DNA of 27,654 nucleotides. Origin: Melioribacteraceae bacterium. Lineage in GTDB: Bacteria; Bacteroidota; Ignavibacteria; Ignavibacteriales; Melioribacteraceae. The position numbers and the translations under genes were made by a program. The notes beneath the pieces are model-generated. The model was not told the DNA's origin, ran no database searches, and saw nothing but the letters and a program-made list of their open reading frames with translations. Shown here piece after piece: positions 17,363-24,542 of the stretch. The stretch spans positions 1 to 27,654 of the forward strand of contig JALNXG010000053.1 of assembly GCA_023230485.1 (NCBI GenBank). Reading direction: 5' to 3'. Numbering within the stretch: position 1 is the first letter of the stretch; every line of letters starts with the position of its first letter.

Positions 17363-18183
17363 GCGAGAAGACATTAGTAAATGAAGAACAGCATTTTGAA
17401 GAAATGATTGCTGAAGAAAGTATTTGTACGACTGATAACTTAGTCTATGAAAAACCTGATACATTACTTGATACTCCGATGCATTACTGCCCGGGTTGTG
17501 GACATGGAGTTGCTCATAGATTAATTGCAGAAGTGATAGATGAACTCGGAATACAAGAGGATACAATTGGTGTAGCACCGGTTGGATGCTCGGTATTTGC
17601 ATATAATTATCTGAATATCGATATGACCGAAGCCGCACACGGGAGAGCCTCTGCAGTAGCAACCGCTATTAAAAGAGTACTTCCTGATAAATATGTATTT
17701 TCTTATCAAGGTGATGGTGATTTAGCTGCTATCGGTACAGCCGAAACAATTCATACCTGTAATAGAGGTGAGAACTTATTGATAATATTTATTAATAATG
17801 GTATTTACGGAATGACCGGCGGACAGATGGCACCAACTACTTTGCCGGGAATGAAATCCACAACTTCACCATTCGGAAGAGACGTTGCAACAATGGGAAA
17901 TCCGCTTAAAATCACTGAATTAGTTGCACAGTTACCGGGTGTTTATTATTGTACAAGAACAGCAGTAAATAATGCAGGAAACGTAAGAAGAGCTAAGAAA
18001 GCTATCCAGAAGGGGTTTGAATATCAGAAACTAAATAAAGGACTTAGCTTCGTTGAAATAGTTTCTAATTGTCCATCAAATTGGAAGATGACACCGTTAG
18101 CTTCAAATAAATGGATGGAAGAAAACATGTTCGCATTTTATCCACTCGGCGATTTAAAAGTGCCAAACGATAAGGAGAAATAA
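17359..18183 (+). CDS. korB: 2-oxoacid:ferredoxin oxidoreductase beta subunit (thiamine diphosphate-binding)
   Basis: 274 residues. YCPGCGHG (43-50) is the conserved cysteine motif of beta subunits; GDGD (118-121) and NNGIYGMTGGQ (146-156) bind thiamine diphosphate and Mg. A roughly 30-residue acidic N-terminal extension precedes the usual start (DTLLDTPMHYCPGC), so a shorter protein starting later cannot be excluded, but no other good start exists and the ATGA overlap with korA supports this one. It forms the catalytic centre with KorA. AAGGAG near its 3' end is the ribosome site for korC. Confidence 0.9.
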   Translation: MSEKTLVNEEQHFEEMIAEESICTTDNLVYEKPDTLLDTPMHYCPGCGHGVAHRLIAEVIDELGIQEDTIGVAPVGCSVFAYNYLNIDMTEAAHGRASAVATAIKRVLPDKYVFSYQGDGDLAAIGTAETIHTCNRGENLLIIFINNGIYGMTGGQMAPTTLPGMKSTTSPFGRDVATMGNPLKITELVAQLPGVYYCTRTAVNNAGNVRRAKKAIQKGFEYQKLNKGLSFVEIVSNCPSNWKMTPLASNKWMEENMFAFYPLGDLKVPNDKEK

Positions 18184-18184
18184 A

Positions 18185-18733
18185 ATGACTGAAGAGATCA
18201 TTATTGCGGGATTTGGAGGTCAAGGAGTCCTTTCTATGGGACAGATTTTATGTTATAGTGGAGTAATGGAGAATAAGGAAGTAAGCTGGATGCCTTCTTA
18301 TGGACCAGAAATGAGAGGTGGAACGGCTAACTGTATGGTTATAATTAGCGATACAAAAATCAGTTCACCGATTATTAATAAATTCGATACGGTTATTGCA
18401 CTTAATCAGCCATCACTCGATAAATTTGAGAAAGCAGTGAAACCGGGCGGATTGCTTATTTTTGAAGCAAGTACGATTGTAAATCCACCAACAAGGACAG
18501 ATATTGAGATTCTTGCAATTGAAGCTTCTAATGAAGCTGCAAAATTGAAAAATAGCAAAGTAATGAATATGATTATTCTCGGTTCATTCCTAAAGAAGAA
18601 ACCGATTATAGAACTTGATAATATTATCGAAGGAATTAAGAAAGTACTTCCTGAAAGATATCATCATTTAATTCCACTCAATAAAGAGGCCCTTCAAAAG
18701 GGGATGGAATTAGCAGAAATGGTGAAAGTGTAG
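18185..18733 (+). CDS. korC: 2-oxoacid:ferredoxin oxidoreductase gamma subunit
   Basis: 182 residues, standard length. The N-terminus IIIAGFGGQGVLSMG and the segment SYGPEMRGGTANC are hallmarks of the KorC/PorG-type gamma domain. It starts one base after the korB stop with AAGGAG upstream. It completes the four-subunit enzyme; a strong terminator follows 20 bases later, so the operon ends here. Confidence 0.9.
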   Translation: MTEEIIIAGFGGQGVLSMGQILCYSGVMENKEVSWMPSYGPEMRGGTANCMVIISDTKISSPIINKFDTVIALNQPSLDKFEKAVKPGGLLIFEASTIVNPPTRTDIEILAIEASNEAAKLKNSKVMNMIILGSFLKKKPIIELDNIIEGIKKVLPERYHHLIPLNKEALQKGMELAEMVKV

Positions 18734-18752
18734 AAATAAAAATGAATTAAAT

Positions 18753-18781
18753 AAGCTGCCTCAAATGGGCAGCTTTTTTTT
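18753..18781 (+). terminator. Rho-independent terminator of the korDABC operon
   Basis: AAGCTGCC (18753-18760), a 7-base loop and GGCAGCTT (18768-18775) form a perfect 8-bp stem running directly into a run of eight T (18774-18781). Confidence 0.9.
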
Positions 18782-19252
18782 GTGCTTAAATAAACAAATA
18801 AAAAATTATATTTAAAATAAGTATTTTGAATTAGTTAAAAAATTATTCAATTAGAAAAACGAATTATTGAAACGAGCATCTTATTTATTAATATTTTGGA
18901 TTAAGAACTCTCTGCTGCCACAGAACCCAATTCTATTGTAATTAATAAATTTATGAAATATAATATTAGCTCTTACAAAAGAGTTGAATGAGGACGCGAG
19001 ATGAATGCCCCGATTGCTATCGGGTGTTCCCTTTATTAGGATCGCCTTCAAATAATCTTTGGAAATGAGTCTGTAAAATAATTTGTGTTAAAGAACATTT
19101 TCTAATCGCTCCTCACAATAAAACCTATAAATTGGATATAATCAATGCCCAGTTAGAGACTTGGCAATTCTATTTTTTTGATAGATCCTCGTAAGCCAGG
19201 TAGAGCATTTCTTTGAGTGGATAATAATTCTGGAAGATGCTCTTGGATTTAA
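18782..19252. other. Gene-poor stretch without a supported gene
   Basis: About 470 bases with no coding frame I can support. It holds a palindrome at 19009-19024 (listed separately) and an imperfect inverted repeat TGCCCAG ... CTTGGCA near 19145-19165. Together with the decayed gene just downstream, it looks like eroding DNA rather than a regulatory region. Confidence 0.4.
19009..19024. repeat. Short palindrome CCCGATTGCTATCGGG
   Basis: Perfect 6-bp stem CCCGAT/ATCGGG with a TGCT loop in otherwise AT-rich noncoding DNA. Elements of this CCCGAT...ATCGGG kind recur in Bacteroidota genomes in my recollection; only one copy is visible here, so the repeat status is inferred. Confidence 0.4.
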
Positions 19253-19671
19253 TTATTTACAATTTAATTTCTCTTGAGCTTGTTTAATGATTGTTTTGGC
19301 TTTTTCACAGAATGTATTTCCACTATCAAATACTGTTGCGCCGCCGATATCTTCACCCATACTTGTCCAAGTTCCATTACAATTATAGAAATACCACACT
19401 CCATACCCAATAGAATTAAGGTATGTATCATTTACAACTCCGGCAATTTTATTTTCCCAATACTTAACATTGTCCGGATTGCCAAAACTGACGGTTGGCA
19501 AATAGCAAATTCCAGTGTTTCCCTTTTTTGTCAAATCCATTACATATTGGACGAACTTTAGATTAATTTCTCCACCAAAAACAAAGATTGTTAACCGTAA
19601 TCTTGATAGAAATCTTGGTTTTCATAAATACCTGCTATAAGTTGAATAGTTTTTATATTCAATTCTTGATT
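19253..19671 (-). pseudogene. Decayed fragment of an unrecognised gene (frameshifted)
   Basis: The intact part is a 95-codon frame (19540 to 19253) reading GICYLPTVSFGNP, GYGVWYFYNCNGTW, GGATVFDSGN and ending QEKLNCK, with four cysteines. The frame stays open and protein-like upstream of its ATG to about 19594 (LTIFVFGGEINLKFVQYV). There it continues in another frame as LNIKTIQLIAGIYENQDF-YQDYG, which stops at TAA 19591-19593. Restoring one T in GGTTAACA joins the two parts into ~139 continuous residues. No ribosome site precedes the ATG at 19540, and a stop precedes the upstream part. This looks like the 3' end of a larger gene that has decayed, or an intact gene with a sequencing indel. I do not recognise the family. 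The overlapping + strand frame of equal length lacks any protein character. Confidence 0.45.
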
Positions 19672-19750
19672 TTAGAATGCTTTTAATAATATTTTTTGAT
19701 TTATCTGAAATAAGTTTTTTTTATTAATACTTATATCCCTAACAGTTATT

Positions 19751-19797
19751 TAAAGCAAAACAACAGTTAGTATGATAAAAACCTCTAACTGTTGTTT
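19751..19797 (-). terminator. Terminator of the M28 peptidase gene
   Basis: A 13-bp perfect stem, AAACAACAGTTAG (19758-19770) and CTAACTGTTGTTT (19785-19797), with a 14-base loop. Read on the - strand it lies 58 bases past the peptidase stop and is followed by TTTTGCTTT, a moderate T-rich tail. Confidence 0.7.
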
Positions 19798-19854
19798 ACT
19801 CGTTAAAAAATTCAATACCTTATTTAATACAAAGTCATGCTACAAAAAATATAT

Positions 19855-21657
19855 TTACTTAGCTTGCATTTCCATATTTAATGTTACTTCTTTATCATCA
19901 CGTAAAACTACTACATCGACTTTATCGCCCGGATTGCATTCGCCGATTGCATACATGAAATCATAAATATTATCGATTTTCTTACTTCCGAATTTTATCA
20001 TAATATCACCCGATTTCATTCCGGCTTTTTGAGCTGATCCGCCTTCAGATACACCCGAAATTTTATATCCTTTTCCGTTATAACCAAATTCGGGAACTGT
20101 ACCAACGGTAACTTTAGAGCGGGCTGCACCTCTCATTGATGGAGCTTCTACTTTTACAAAGTCAGGTCTCTTTTCTGTATTTGCATTATCATAAGCAATA
20201 TCAGCAGCAAAATCTGCAACTTTTCTTAATCCATCAAAATTTATTTTTTCGTAATCATCACTCGGTTTATGATAATCAGTATGTGTACCTGTGAAGAAGA
20301 ATAGCACCGGAATATTTTTATTTGTAAAAGATTGATGATCGCTTCCACCTGACCCTGCATCATTCATTCCTAACTGGAAAGAATATTTATTTTCTTTATT
20401 TAATAAGTCTTTCCAAATGGATGAAGTTCCTGTTCCGATAACTGTTAAACTATTAACGGAATCAAGTCTTCCGATCATATCCATATTAATCATCGAAACA
20501 ATCGATTCTAAATTAACAGGTGAATTGTTTGTAAAATAAGTAGAGCCAAGCAATCCCATCTCCTCACCGGAGAATGTAATGAAGATAATACTTCTTTTAA
20601 GGTCAGCTTTTTTTGATGCTAATTTTTCTGCTGCCTCGAGCACACCGGTTGTCCCGGAGGCATTATCGTCCGCACCATTATGGATCATCGGAACGTTTCC
20701 TTTATACATCGAAGCTGTTTTTAATTGGTCAATACCAAGATGATCATAATGTCCGCCAATCACGATATATTCATTTTTCAATACAGGATCACTGCCTTCA
20801 AGAATGCTGACTACATTTCTTCCTTTATTATGAATATAATTTGTTTCTGCCGCTAACTTAACTTTAGCATTATCTAAAGAAAAAGAGTTCGGAGATTTTG
20901 AAGCATCAATTCCTTTCTGAATCTCAGCAAAATTCTTTCCCATCGATGAGAGCATTTCCTCAACGACATTATTTTTAACTTGGAAAGCGGCAAGGTCATC
21001 AATTCCCATTGCACCATCGAAACGTAATTCCATTAATTCATCAGCTTCGTTTTTAGGGTGAGGGGGATTTACGAAAATTATTCCCGCTGCTCCTTTTTCT
21101 TTTGCAGTATTGGCTTTTACTCGATATGAAGAATAACGATCAAATTCTGTTCTAGTACTATCATATTCAGGGTTATATCTCATTACTACTACTACTTTAT
21201 TTTTTACATCAATACCGGCATAATCATCATATTTTAGTTTCTCTGAAGATATTCCATAACCGGCAAATACTAAATCGAATGTACCTGATTTATTGCCGGA
21301 AAAGGGAGTAGTAGTAAAATCTTTTTTAAGTTCGAGTGCTTTATCCTTACCATCAAACACTAATTCCAAAGAATTATTTTTTGTTAAATCTATTCGTTCG
21401 ATGAAATCAAAATCTTGAAAATAAGAATCCCCGAAAGCTGGCTTAAGTCCATCACGAACGAAATTAGCTTTTATATAATTTGCGGCTTCTCTTTCTTCAG
21501 GTGAACCGGTGAATCTACCTTTCATTTTGTCATCTGCGAGATATTTTAAGTGGCTCTGAATATCTTTAACTGTTATTCCCGGGTCTGACCATGTTTTTTG
21601 TGCTGCAGAATGTGAATATATTAGCATAAAAAGTAATAAGAATATACTTTTCTTCAT
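19855..21657 (-). CDS. Exported M28-family aminopeptidase with PA and PDZ domains
   Basis: 600 residues. A signal peptide (1-19, ending SHSAAQ) is preceded by AGAGGAA at the ribosome site. Residues ~110-275 hold a protease-associated (PA) insert. The M28 metallopeptidase core has the two-zinc ligand set: GGHYDH (His303), GADDNASG (Asp330), SGEE (catalytic Glu365, ligand Glu366), NMDMIGR (Asp393) and TDYHKPSDD (His463). Residues ~525-598 are a PDZ domain (GYKISGVSEGGSAQKAGMKSGDIMIKF). M28 peptidases of this layout trim N-terminal residues from peptides outside the cytoplasm; the PDZ part may bind substrate C-termini or help assembly. There is no T9SS tail, so a periplasmic location is likely. 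A terminator follows; the Fur-like gene upstream reads the same way across a 77-base gap. Confidence 0.92.
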   Translation of the reverse strand: MKKSIFLLLFMLIYSHSAAQKTWSDPGITVKDIQSHLKYLADDKMKGRFTGSPEEREAANYIKANFVRDGLKPAFGDSYFQDFDFIERIDLTKNNSLELVFDGKDKALELKKDFTTTPFSGNKSGTFDLVFAGYGISSEKLKYDDYAGIDVKNKVVVVMRYNPEYDSTRTEFDRYSSYRVKANTAKEKGAAGIIFVNPPHPKNEADELMELRFDGAMGIDDLAAFQVKNNVVEEMLSSMGKNFAEIQKGIDASKSPNSFSLDNAKVKLAAETNYIHNKGRNVVSILEGSDPVLKNEYIVIGGHYDHLGIDQLKTASMYKGNVPMIHNGADDNASGTTGVLEAAEKLASKKADLKRSIIFITFSGEEMGLLGSTYFTNNSPVNLESIVSMINMDMIGRLDSVNSLTVIGTGTSSIWKDLLNKENKYSFQLGMNDAGSGGSDHQSFTNKNIPVLFFFTGTHTDYHKPSDDYEKINFDGLRKVADFAADIAYDNANTEKRPDFVKVEAPSMRGAARSKVTVGTVPEFGYNGKGYKISGVSEGGSAQKAGMKSGDIMIKFGSKKIDNIYDFMYAIGECNPGDKVDVVVLRDDKEVTLNMEMQAK

Positions 21658-21734
21658 TTTTTTCCTCTATTGATTTTACATTATTGCAAAATAAAATTAT
21701 TATCTGATTTGAGCTAAACTTTTATTAATGAACT

Positions 21735-22181
21735 TCACTTTTTTATGCAGTAAGGATTATCTATACAATTGCCATATATATTTAATGAATAACCTGTTAT
21801 TGCGAAACCTTTTTCGGAAGATATTTCAGAAACTATCTTTTGTATCTTTGGATTTGAAAATTCTGTTATTGTTCCGCATTTTGAACAAATTAAATGATCG
21901 TGATTTTTCCTATCGTAATTAGATTCATAACGGGTTTTTTTTTCGCCAAAATTCCGTTTACATAATAATCCGCATTGCGTTAATAACTCTAATGTATTAT
22001 AAACAGTGGCTCTTGAGATTCTCGATTTCTCCGATTTCATCTTTATATAGAGCTCATCTGCTCCAAAATGTTCATCAAAGTTCAAAGCGGATTCTAGAAC
22101 TTCAAATCTTTCGGGAGTTATGCGATATTTACCTTGTTTCAAGAATTTATTAAATTCTTCTATTGCTTTTTGTGAGTTCAC
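21735..22181 (-). CDS. Fur-family metal/peroxide-responsive repressor
   Basis: 148 residues with GTG start. The winged helix covers ~1-85 (TPERFEVLE, SRATVYNTLELLTQ). The dimerisation domain shows the metal region NHDHLICSKCG (93-103), with His94 and His96 and the structural zinc pair Cys99/Cys102; a second pair is Cys139/Cys145, spaced one residue wider than usual. His38 in EHFGADELY matches the conserved N-terminal metal ligand. At the position where PerR has its diagnostic aspartate this protein seems to have Glu86 (TRYES), which leans to Fur or another metal sensor, but the neighbours (dodecin and two peroxiredoxins, divergent) would suit PerR. The split cannot be made by eye. No strong ribosome site is visible before the GTG. 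Confidence 0.85.
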   Translation of the reverse strand: MNSQKAIEEFNKFLKQGKYRITPERFEVLESALNFDEHFGADELYIKMKSEKSRISRATVYNTLELLTQCGLLCKRNFGEKKTRYESNYDRKNHDHLICSKCGTITEFSNPKIQKIVSEISSEKGFAITGYSLNIYGNCIDNPYCIKK

Positions 22182-22250
22182 TTTGTCTTAAAATTTATTT
22201 AGATTTAGTCTATATAAAAATAGATATATGATTTGTTAAACGCAAAGCAC

Positions 22251-22258
22251 TATTTTTG
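22251..22258 (+). promoter_or_regulatory. Promoter -7 element for dodecin/peroxiredoxin
   Basis: TATTTTTG matches the Bacteroidota primary sigma -7 element TAnnTTTG and lies 45 bases before the dodecin ATG. A TTTG at 22232-22235 could be the -33 element, although the spacing (15) is shorter than the usual ~19. An inverted repeat TCTAT-N6-ATAGA at 22209-22224 nearby might be a regulator site for the divergent Fur-family gene. Confidence 0.4.
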
Positions 22259-22303
22259 TATATTATCTTAGAATGGAACTTTTTATAACTAAATGGAGTT
22301 ATT

Positions 22304-22501
22304 ATGTCAAAGACGTTTGAAGTAATTGAATTAGTTGGTGTATCAACCGAAAGTTTGAGTGATGCAATAAAGCAAGCATTAGAATCTGCTGGTAAAGAGA
22401 AACCGGTTGGCTGGTTTGAAGTTACAGAACAAAGAGGAAGAGTTACGCAAGATGATAAAGTTGAGTTTCAAGTTACAATCAAAATAGGTAGAAAATTATA
22501 A
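22304..22501 (+). CDS. Dodecin, flavin-binding storage/buffering protein
   Basis: 65 residues, the exact size of the family. The pattern KTFEVIELVGVSTESLSDAIKQAL, the conserved tryptophan in GWFEVTEQRGRV (Trp37 region, which stacks on the flavin) and the closing FQVTIKIG are diagnostic. Dodecin forms a hollow dodecamer that binds FMN/FAD pairs and limits photochemical and redox damage from free flavin. ATGGAG at the ribosome site is well placed. The peroxiredoxin gene follows 20 bases later, so both are likely on one transcript. Confidence 0.92.
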   Translation: MSKTFEVIELVGVSTESLSDAIKQALESAGKEKPVGWFEVTEQRGRVTQDDKVEFQVTIKIGRKL

Positions 22502-22521
22502 ATTAAAAAAGGAAATTCATT

Positions 22522-23004
22522 ATGGCATTAGCAGTTGGAGTACAAGCACCTGACTTTACACTAAAAAACCACAATCTTGAAGATGTTTCTTTAAGCGATT
22601 ATAAAGGCAAAAAAAATGTTGTTTTACTTTTCTTCCCATTAGTTGGCACATCAGTCTGCGAAAAGGAATTATGCTCCACACGAGACGGAATGAAAGATTA
22701 CGAAAATCTTGATGCCCAAGTTTTAGCATTGAGTGTTGATAGTCCATTTGCTCAGAAATTATGGGTTGATAAACACAAATTCAATTTTCCTTTATTAAGC
22801 GATTTTAATAAAGAAGTAAGTAAATCTTATGGTGCTTTTTATGATGTATTTGGTGCCGGGAAATTCGATTATCAAGGCGTTTCCAAACGTTCTGCTTTCG
22901 TAATAGATAAAGATGGTGTTGTTCAATATGCAGAAGTATTAGAAAATGCAGGTGAAGAACCAAATTATGAGAAAATCCAAGAAGCATTACACAACTTACA
23001 TTAG
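22522..23004 (+). CDS. Peroxiredoxin (AhpC/TSA family, AhpE/Bcp-like)
   Basis: 160 residues. The thioredoxin-fold peroxidase has FPLVGTSVCEKELCSTRD (38-55): peroxidatic Cys46 in the P-x3-T-x2-C context, with Cys51 five residues on as a possible resolving cysteine, as in Bcp-type atypical 2-Cys enzymes. The rest (LSVDSPFAQKLW, FPLLSDFNKEVSKSYG, RSAFVIDKDGVVQY) matches one-domain peroxiredoxins. It reduces hydrogen peroxide and organic peroxides in the cytoplasm; the electron donor is not evident. Co-transcribed with dodecin and ended by a terminator. Confidence 0.9.
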   Translation: MALAVGVQAPDFTLKNHNLEDVSLSDYKGKKNVVLLFFPLVGTSVCEKELCSTRDGMKDYENLDAQVLALSVDSPFAQKLWVDKHKFNFPLLSDFNKEVSKSYGAFYDVFGAGKFDYQGVSKRSAFVIDKDGVVQYAEVLENAGEEPNYEKIQEALHNLH

Positions 23005-23028
23005 TAGAAAGTTGATAAAATAATTATG

Positions 23029-23073
23029 GGGCTTTGCTTGTTATTCAATAATAAGTAAAGCCCTAAATTTTTT
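23029..23073 (+). terminator. Terminator after the dodecin-peroxiredoxin unit
   Basis: GGGCTTT (23029-23035) pairs with AAAGCCC (23057-23063), and an inner CTT/ATT-AAT/AAG part extends the stem. TAAATTTTTT follows to 23073. Confidence 0.8.
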
Positions 23074-23098
23074 AGAAAAATATGTTTTGGAGAAAATA

Positions 23099-23557
23099 AT
23101 GATTGAAGAAGGGAAAAAAGCACCAGCATTTAATTTACCCAATCACGAAGGAAAAAAGCATTCATTAAAAGAGTTTTTAGGAAATGATATTGTACTCTAC
23201 TTTTATCCTAAGGATATGACTTCCGGATGTACGAAAGAGGCATGTGATTTTAGGGATACATTGCCTAAATTTGATAAATTAAATGCTATTGTTATTGGTA
23301 TAAGCGGAGATTCTCCCGAATCTCACCAAAAATTTATTGCTAAAAACGATTTGAACTTTTTACTTTTGAGTGATGTTAATAAAGAAGTGTTAGAAAAATA
23401 TGGCGTATGGAAAGAAAAAAGTATGTATGGCAGAAAATATATGGGGATTGAACGCACTACTGTAATTATCGATAAAGAGGGGAAAATTAAAAAAGTGTTC
23501 CCTAAAGTAAAAGTAACCGGACATGTTGAAGAAGTATTAAAAGTATTAAAAGGATAA
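23099..23557 (+). CDS. bcp: Thioredoxin-dependent thiol peroxidase, Bcp/PrxQ type
   Basis: 152 residues from ATG 23099, which has GGAG at 23089-23092; the in-frame TTG at 23087 overlaps that ribosome site and is rejected. YPKDMTSGCTKEACDFRD (36-53) carries peroxidatic Cys44 and resolving Cys49, the PrxQ spacing. It removes peroxides with electrons from thioredoxin. It is separated from the other peroxiredoxin by a terminator but leads, four bases later, into the pterin genes, so it may share their transcript. Confidence 0.93.
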   Translation: MIEEGKKAPAFNLPNHEGKKHSLKEFLGNDIVLYFYPKDMTSGCTKEACDFRDTLPKFDKLNAIVIGISGDSPESHQKFIAKNDLNFLLLSDVNKEVLEKYGVWKEKSMYGRKYMGIERTTVIIDKEGKIKKVFPKVKVTGHVEEVLKVLKG

Positions 23558-23561
23558 AATA

Positions 23562-23969
23562 ATGATTTATGTTACTCGAAGAGAAGTGTTTAGTTCATCT
23601 CACCGTCTCTTCAATCCAAAATTTAATGAAGAAGAAAATGACCGGATATTTGGCAAGTGCAATAACCTTAATGGGCATGGACATAATTATATACTTGAGG
23701 TGGTCGTTAAAGGCGAGATCAATCCTGATACAGGTTATGTGATTGATCTCAAATTATTAAAAACAATCATTATTGAAAACATAATAAAAAAAGTTGATCA
23801 TAAGAACTTAAATCTGGATGTAGATTTTCTTTATGGCATAATACCTACTGCCGAAAATATTGCCGTTGGAATTTGGAAACAATTGATAGATAAAATCTCT
23901 TCGGGGAAATTATATTCAATTAAATTATACGAAACTGAAAACAATTATGTAGAATACAAGGGTGAATGA
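23562..23969 (+). CDS. 6-pyruvoyl-tetrahydropterin synthase (biopterin-type)
   Basis: 135 residues. The zinc ligands are His14, His39 and His41 (SSSHRLF and NGHGHNY). The catalytic set is Cys33 (GKCNN), Asp79-His80 (VDHKNL), and Glu124 (LYETENN) for the pterin ring, the same set and spacing as animal PTPS. The motif GKCNNLNGHGHNY, the run DHKNLNLDV and the ending ETENNYVEYKGE are strikingly like vertebrate PTPS as I remember it, and less like QueD (6-carboxy-tetrahydropterin synthase), which usually reads C-x3-HGH. The enzyme converts dihydroneopterin triphosphate to 6-pyruvoyl-tetrahydropterin. GTP cyclohydrolase I follows and overlaps. QueD function for queuosine remains an alternative. Confidence 0.85.
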   Translation: MIYVTRREVFSSSHRLFNPKFNEEENDRIFGKCNNLNGHGHNYILEVVVKGEINPDTGYVIDLKLLKTIIIENIIKKVDHKNLNLDVDFLYGIIPTAENIAVGIWKQLIDKISSGKLYSIKLYETENNYVEYKGE

Positions 23970-23970
23970 A

Positions 23971-24540
23971 TTGGATAGCAAGAAAATTGAAAAATGTGTT
24001 AGTTCTATATTAGAAGAGATTGGCGAAGACCCAAAAAGAGAAGGGTTAATCAGAACTCCGCATCGTGTGGCTAAAGCTTATGAGTTCCTTACTCAAGGTT
24101 ATAACGCAAATATTGAAGAAGTCTTAAATGGGGCTATTTTTGAAGAAGAATATGATGAAATGGTTATCGTGAAAGATATTGATTTTTATAGTATGTGCGA
24201 GCATCATATGCTACCATTTTATGGTAAAGTTCATGTAGCTTATATACCAAATGGAAAGATAGTTGGATTAAGTAAAATTCCGCGTATTGTTGATGTATTT
24301 GCAAGGAGATTGCAAGTTCAGGAGCGAATGACCAATCAAATTGCAGAAACCATAGAAAAGTATCTTCAGCCTCGTGGAGTTGCTGTTGTTGTCGAAGGTT
24401 TTCATATGTGTATGATGATGAGAGGTGTTCAAAAGCAAAATTCAAGCACAACTACGAGTTCAGTGCGTGGTGTTTTTAAAAATACTATGCGCACCAGAGC
24501 TGAATTTTTACAATTAATTAAATTACAGAATCTACGCTAA
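23971..24540 (+). CDS. folE: GTP cyclohydrolase I
   Basis: 189 residues from TTG 23971, chosen because AAGGG (23958-23962) lies 8 bases ahead; a GTG at 23962 gives three more residues but lacks a ribosome site. Either way the gene begins at or within the 3' end of the PTPS gene. Family landmarks: IRTPHRVAKAYEF, the zinc site SMCEHHMLPF and HMCMMMRGV (Cys and His of the first, Cys of the second), GLSKIPRIVDVFARRLQVQE, and RAEFLQLI. It turns GTP into dihydroneopterin triphosphate, the substrate of PTPS, and also feeds folate. The context (PTPS before, SDR after) points to biopterin synthesis. Confidence 0.93.
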   Translation: MDSKKIEKCVSSILEEIGEDPKREGLIRTPHRVAKAYEFLTQGYNANIEEVLNGAIFEEEYDEMVIVKDIDFYSMCEHHMLPFYGKVHVAYIPNGKIVGLSKIPRIVDVFARRLQVQERMTNQIAETIEKYLQPRGVAVVVEGFHMCMMMRGVQKQNSSTTTSSVRGVFKNTMRTRAEFLQLIKLQNLR

Positions 24541-24542
24541 AT

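Noticed and set aside
19140..19170. TGCCCAG...CTTGGCA hairpin as a small RNA or tRNA remnant
   Set aside because: Only seven positions with a mismatch and no cloverleaf or promoter around it.
19274..19561. 95-codon open frame on the + strand
   Set aside because: It is the mirror of the - strand remnant, has no ribosome site and reads as low-quality Cys/Ile/Ser-rich protein; the - strand reading is far more protein-like.
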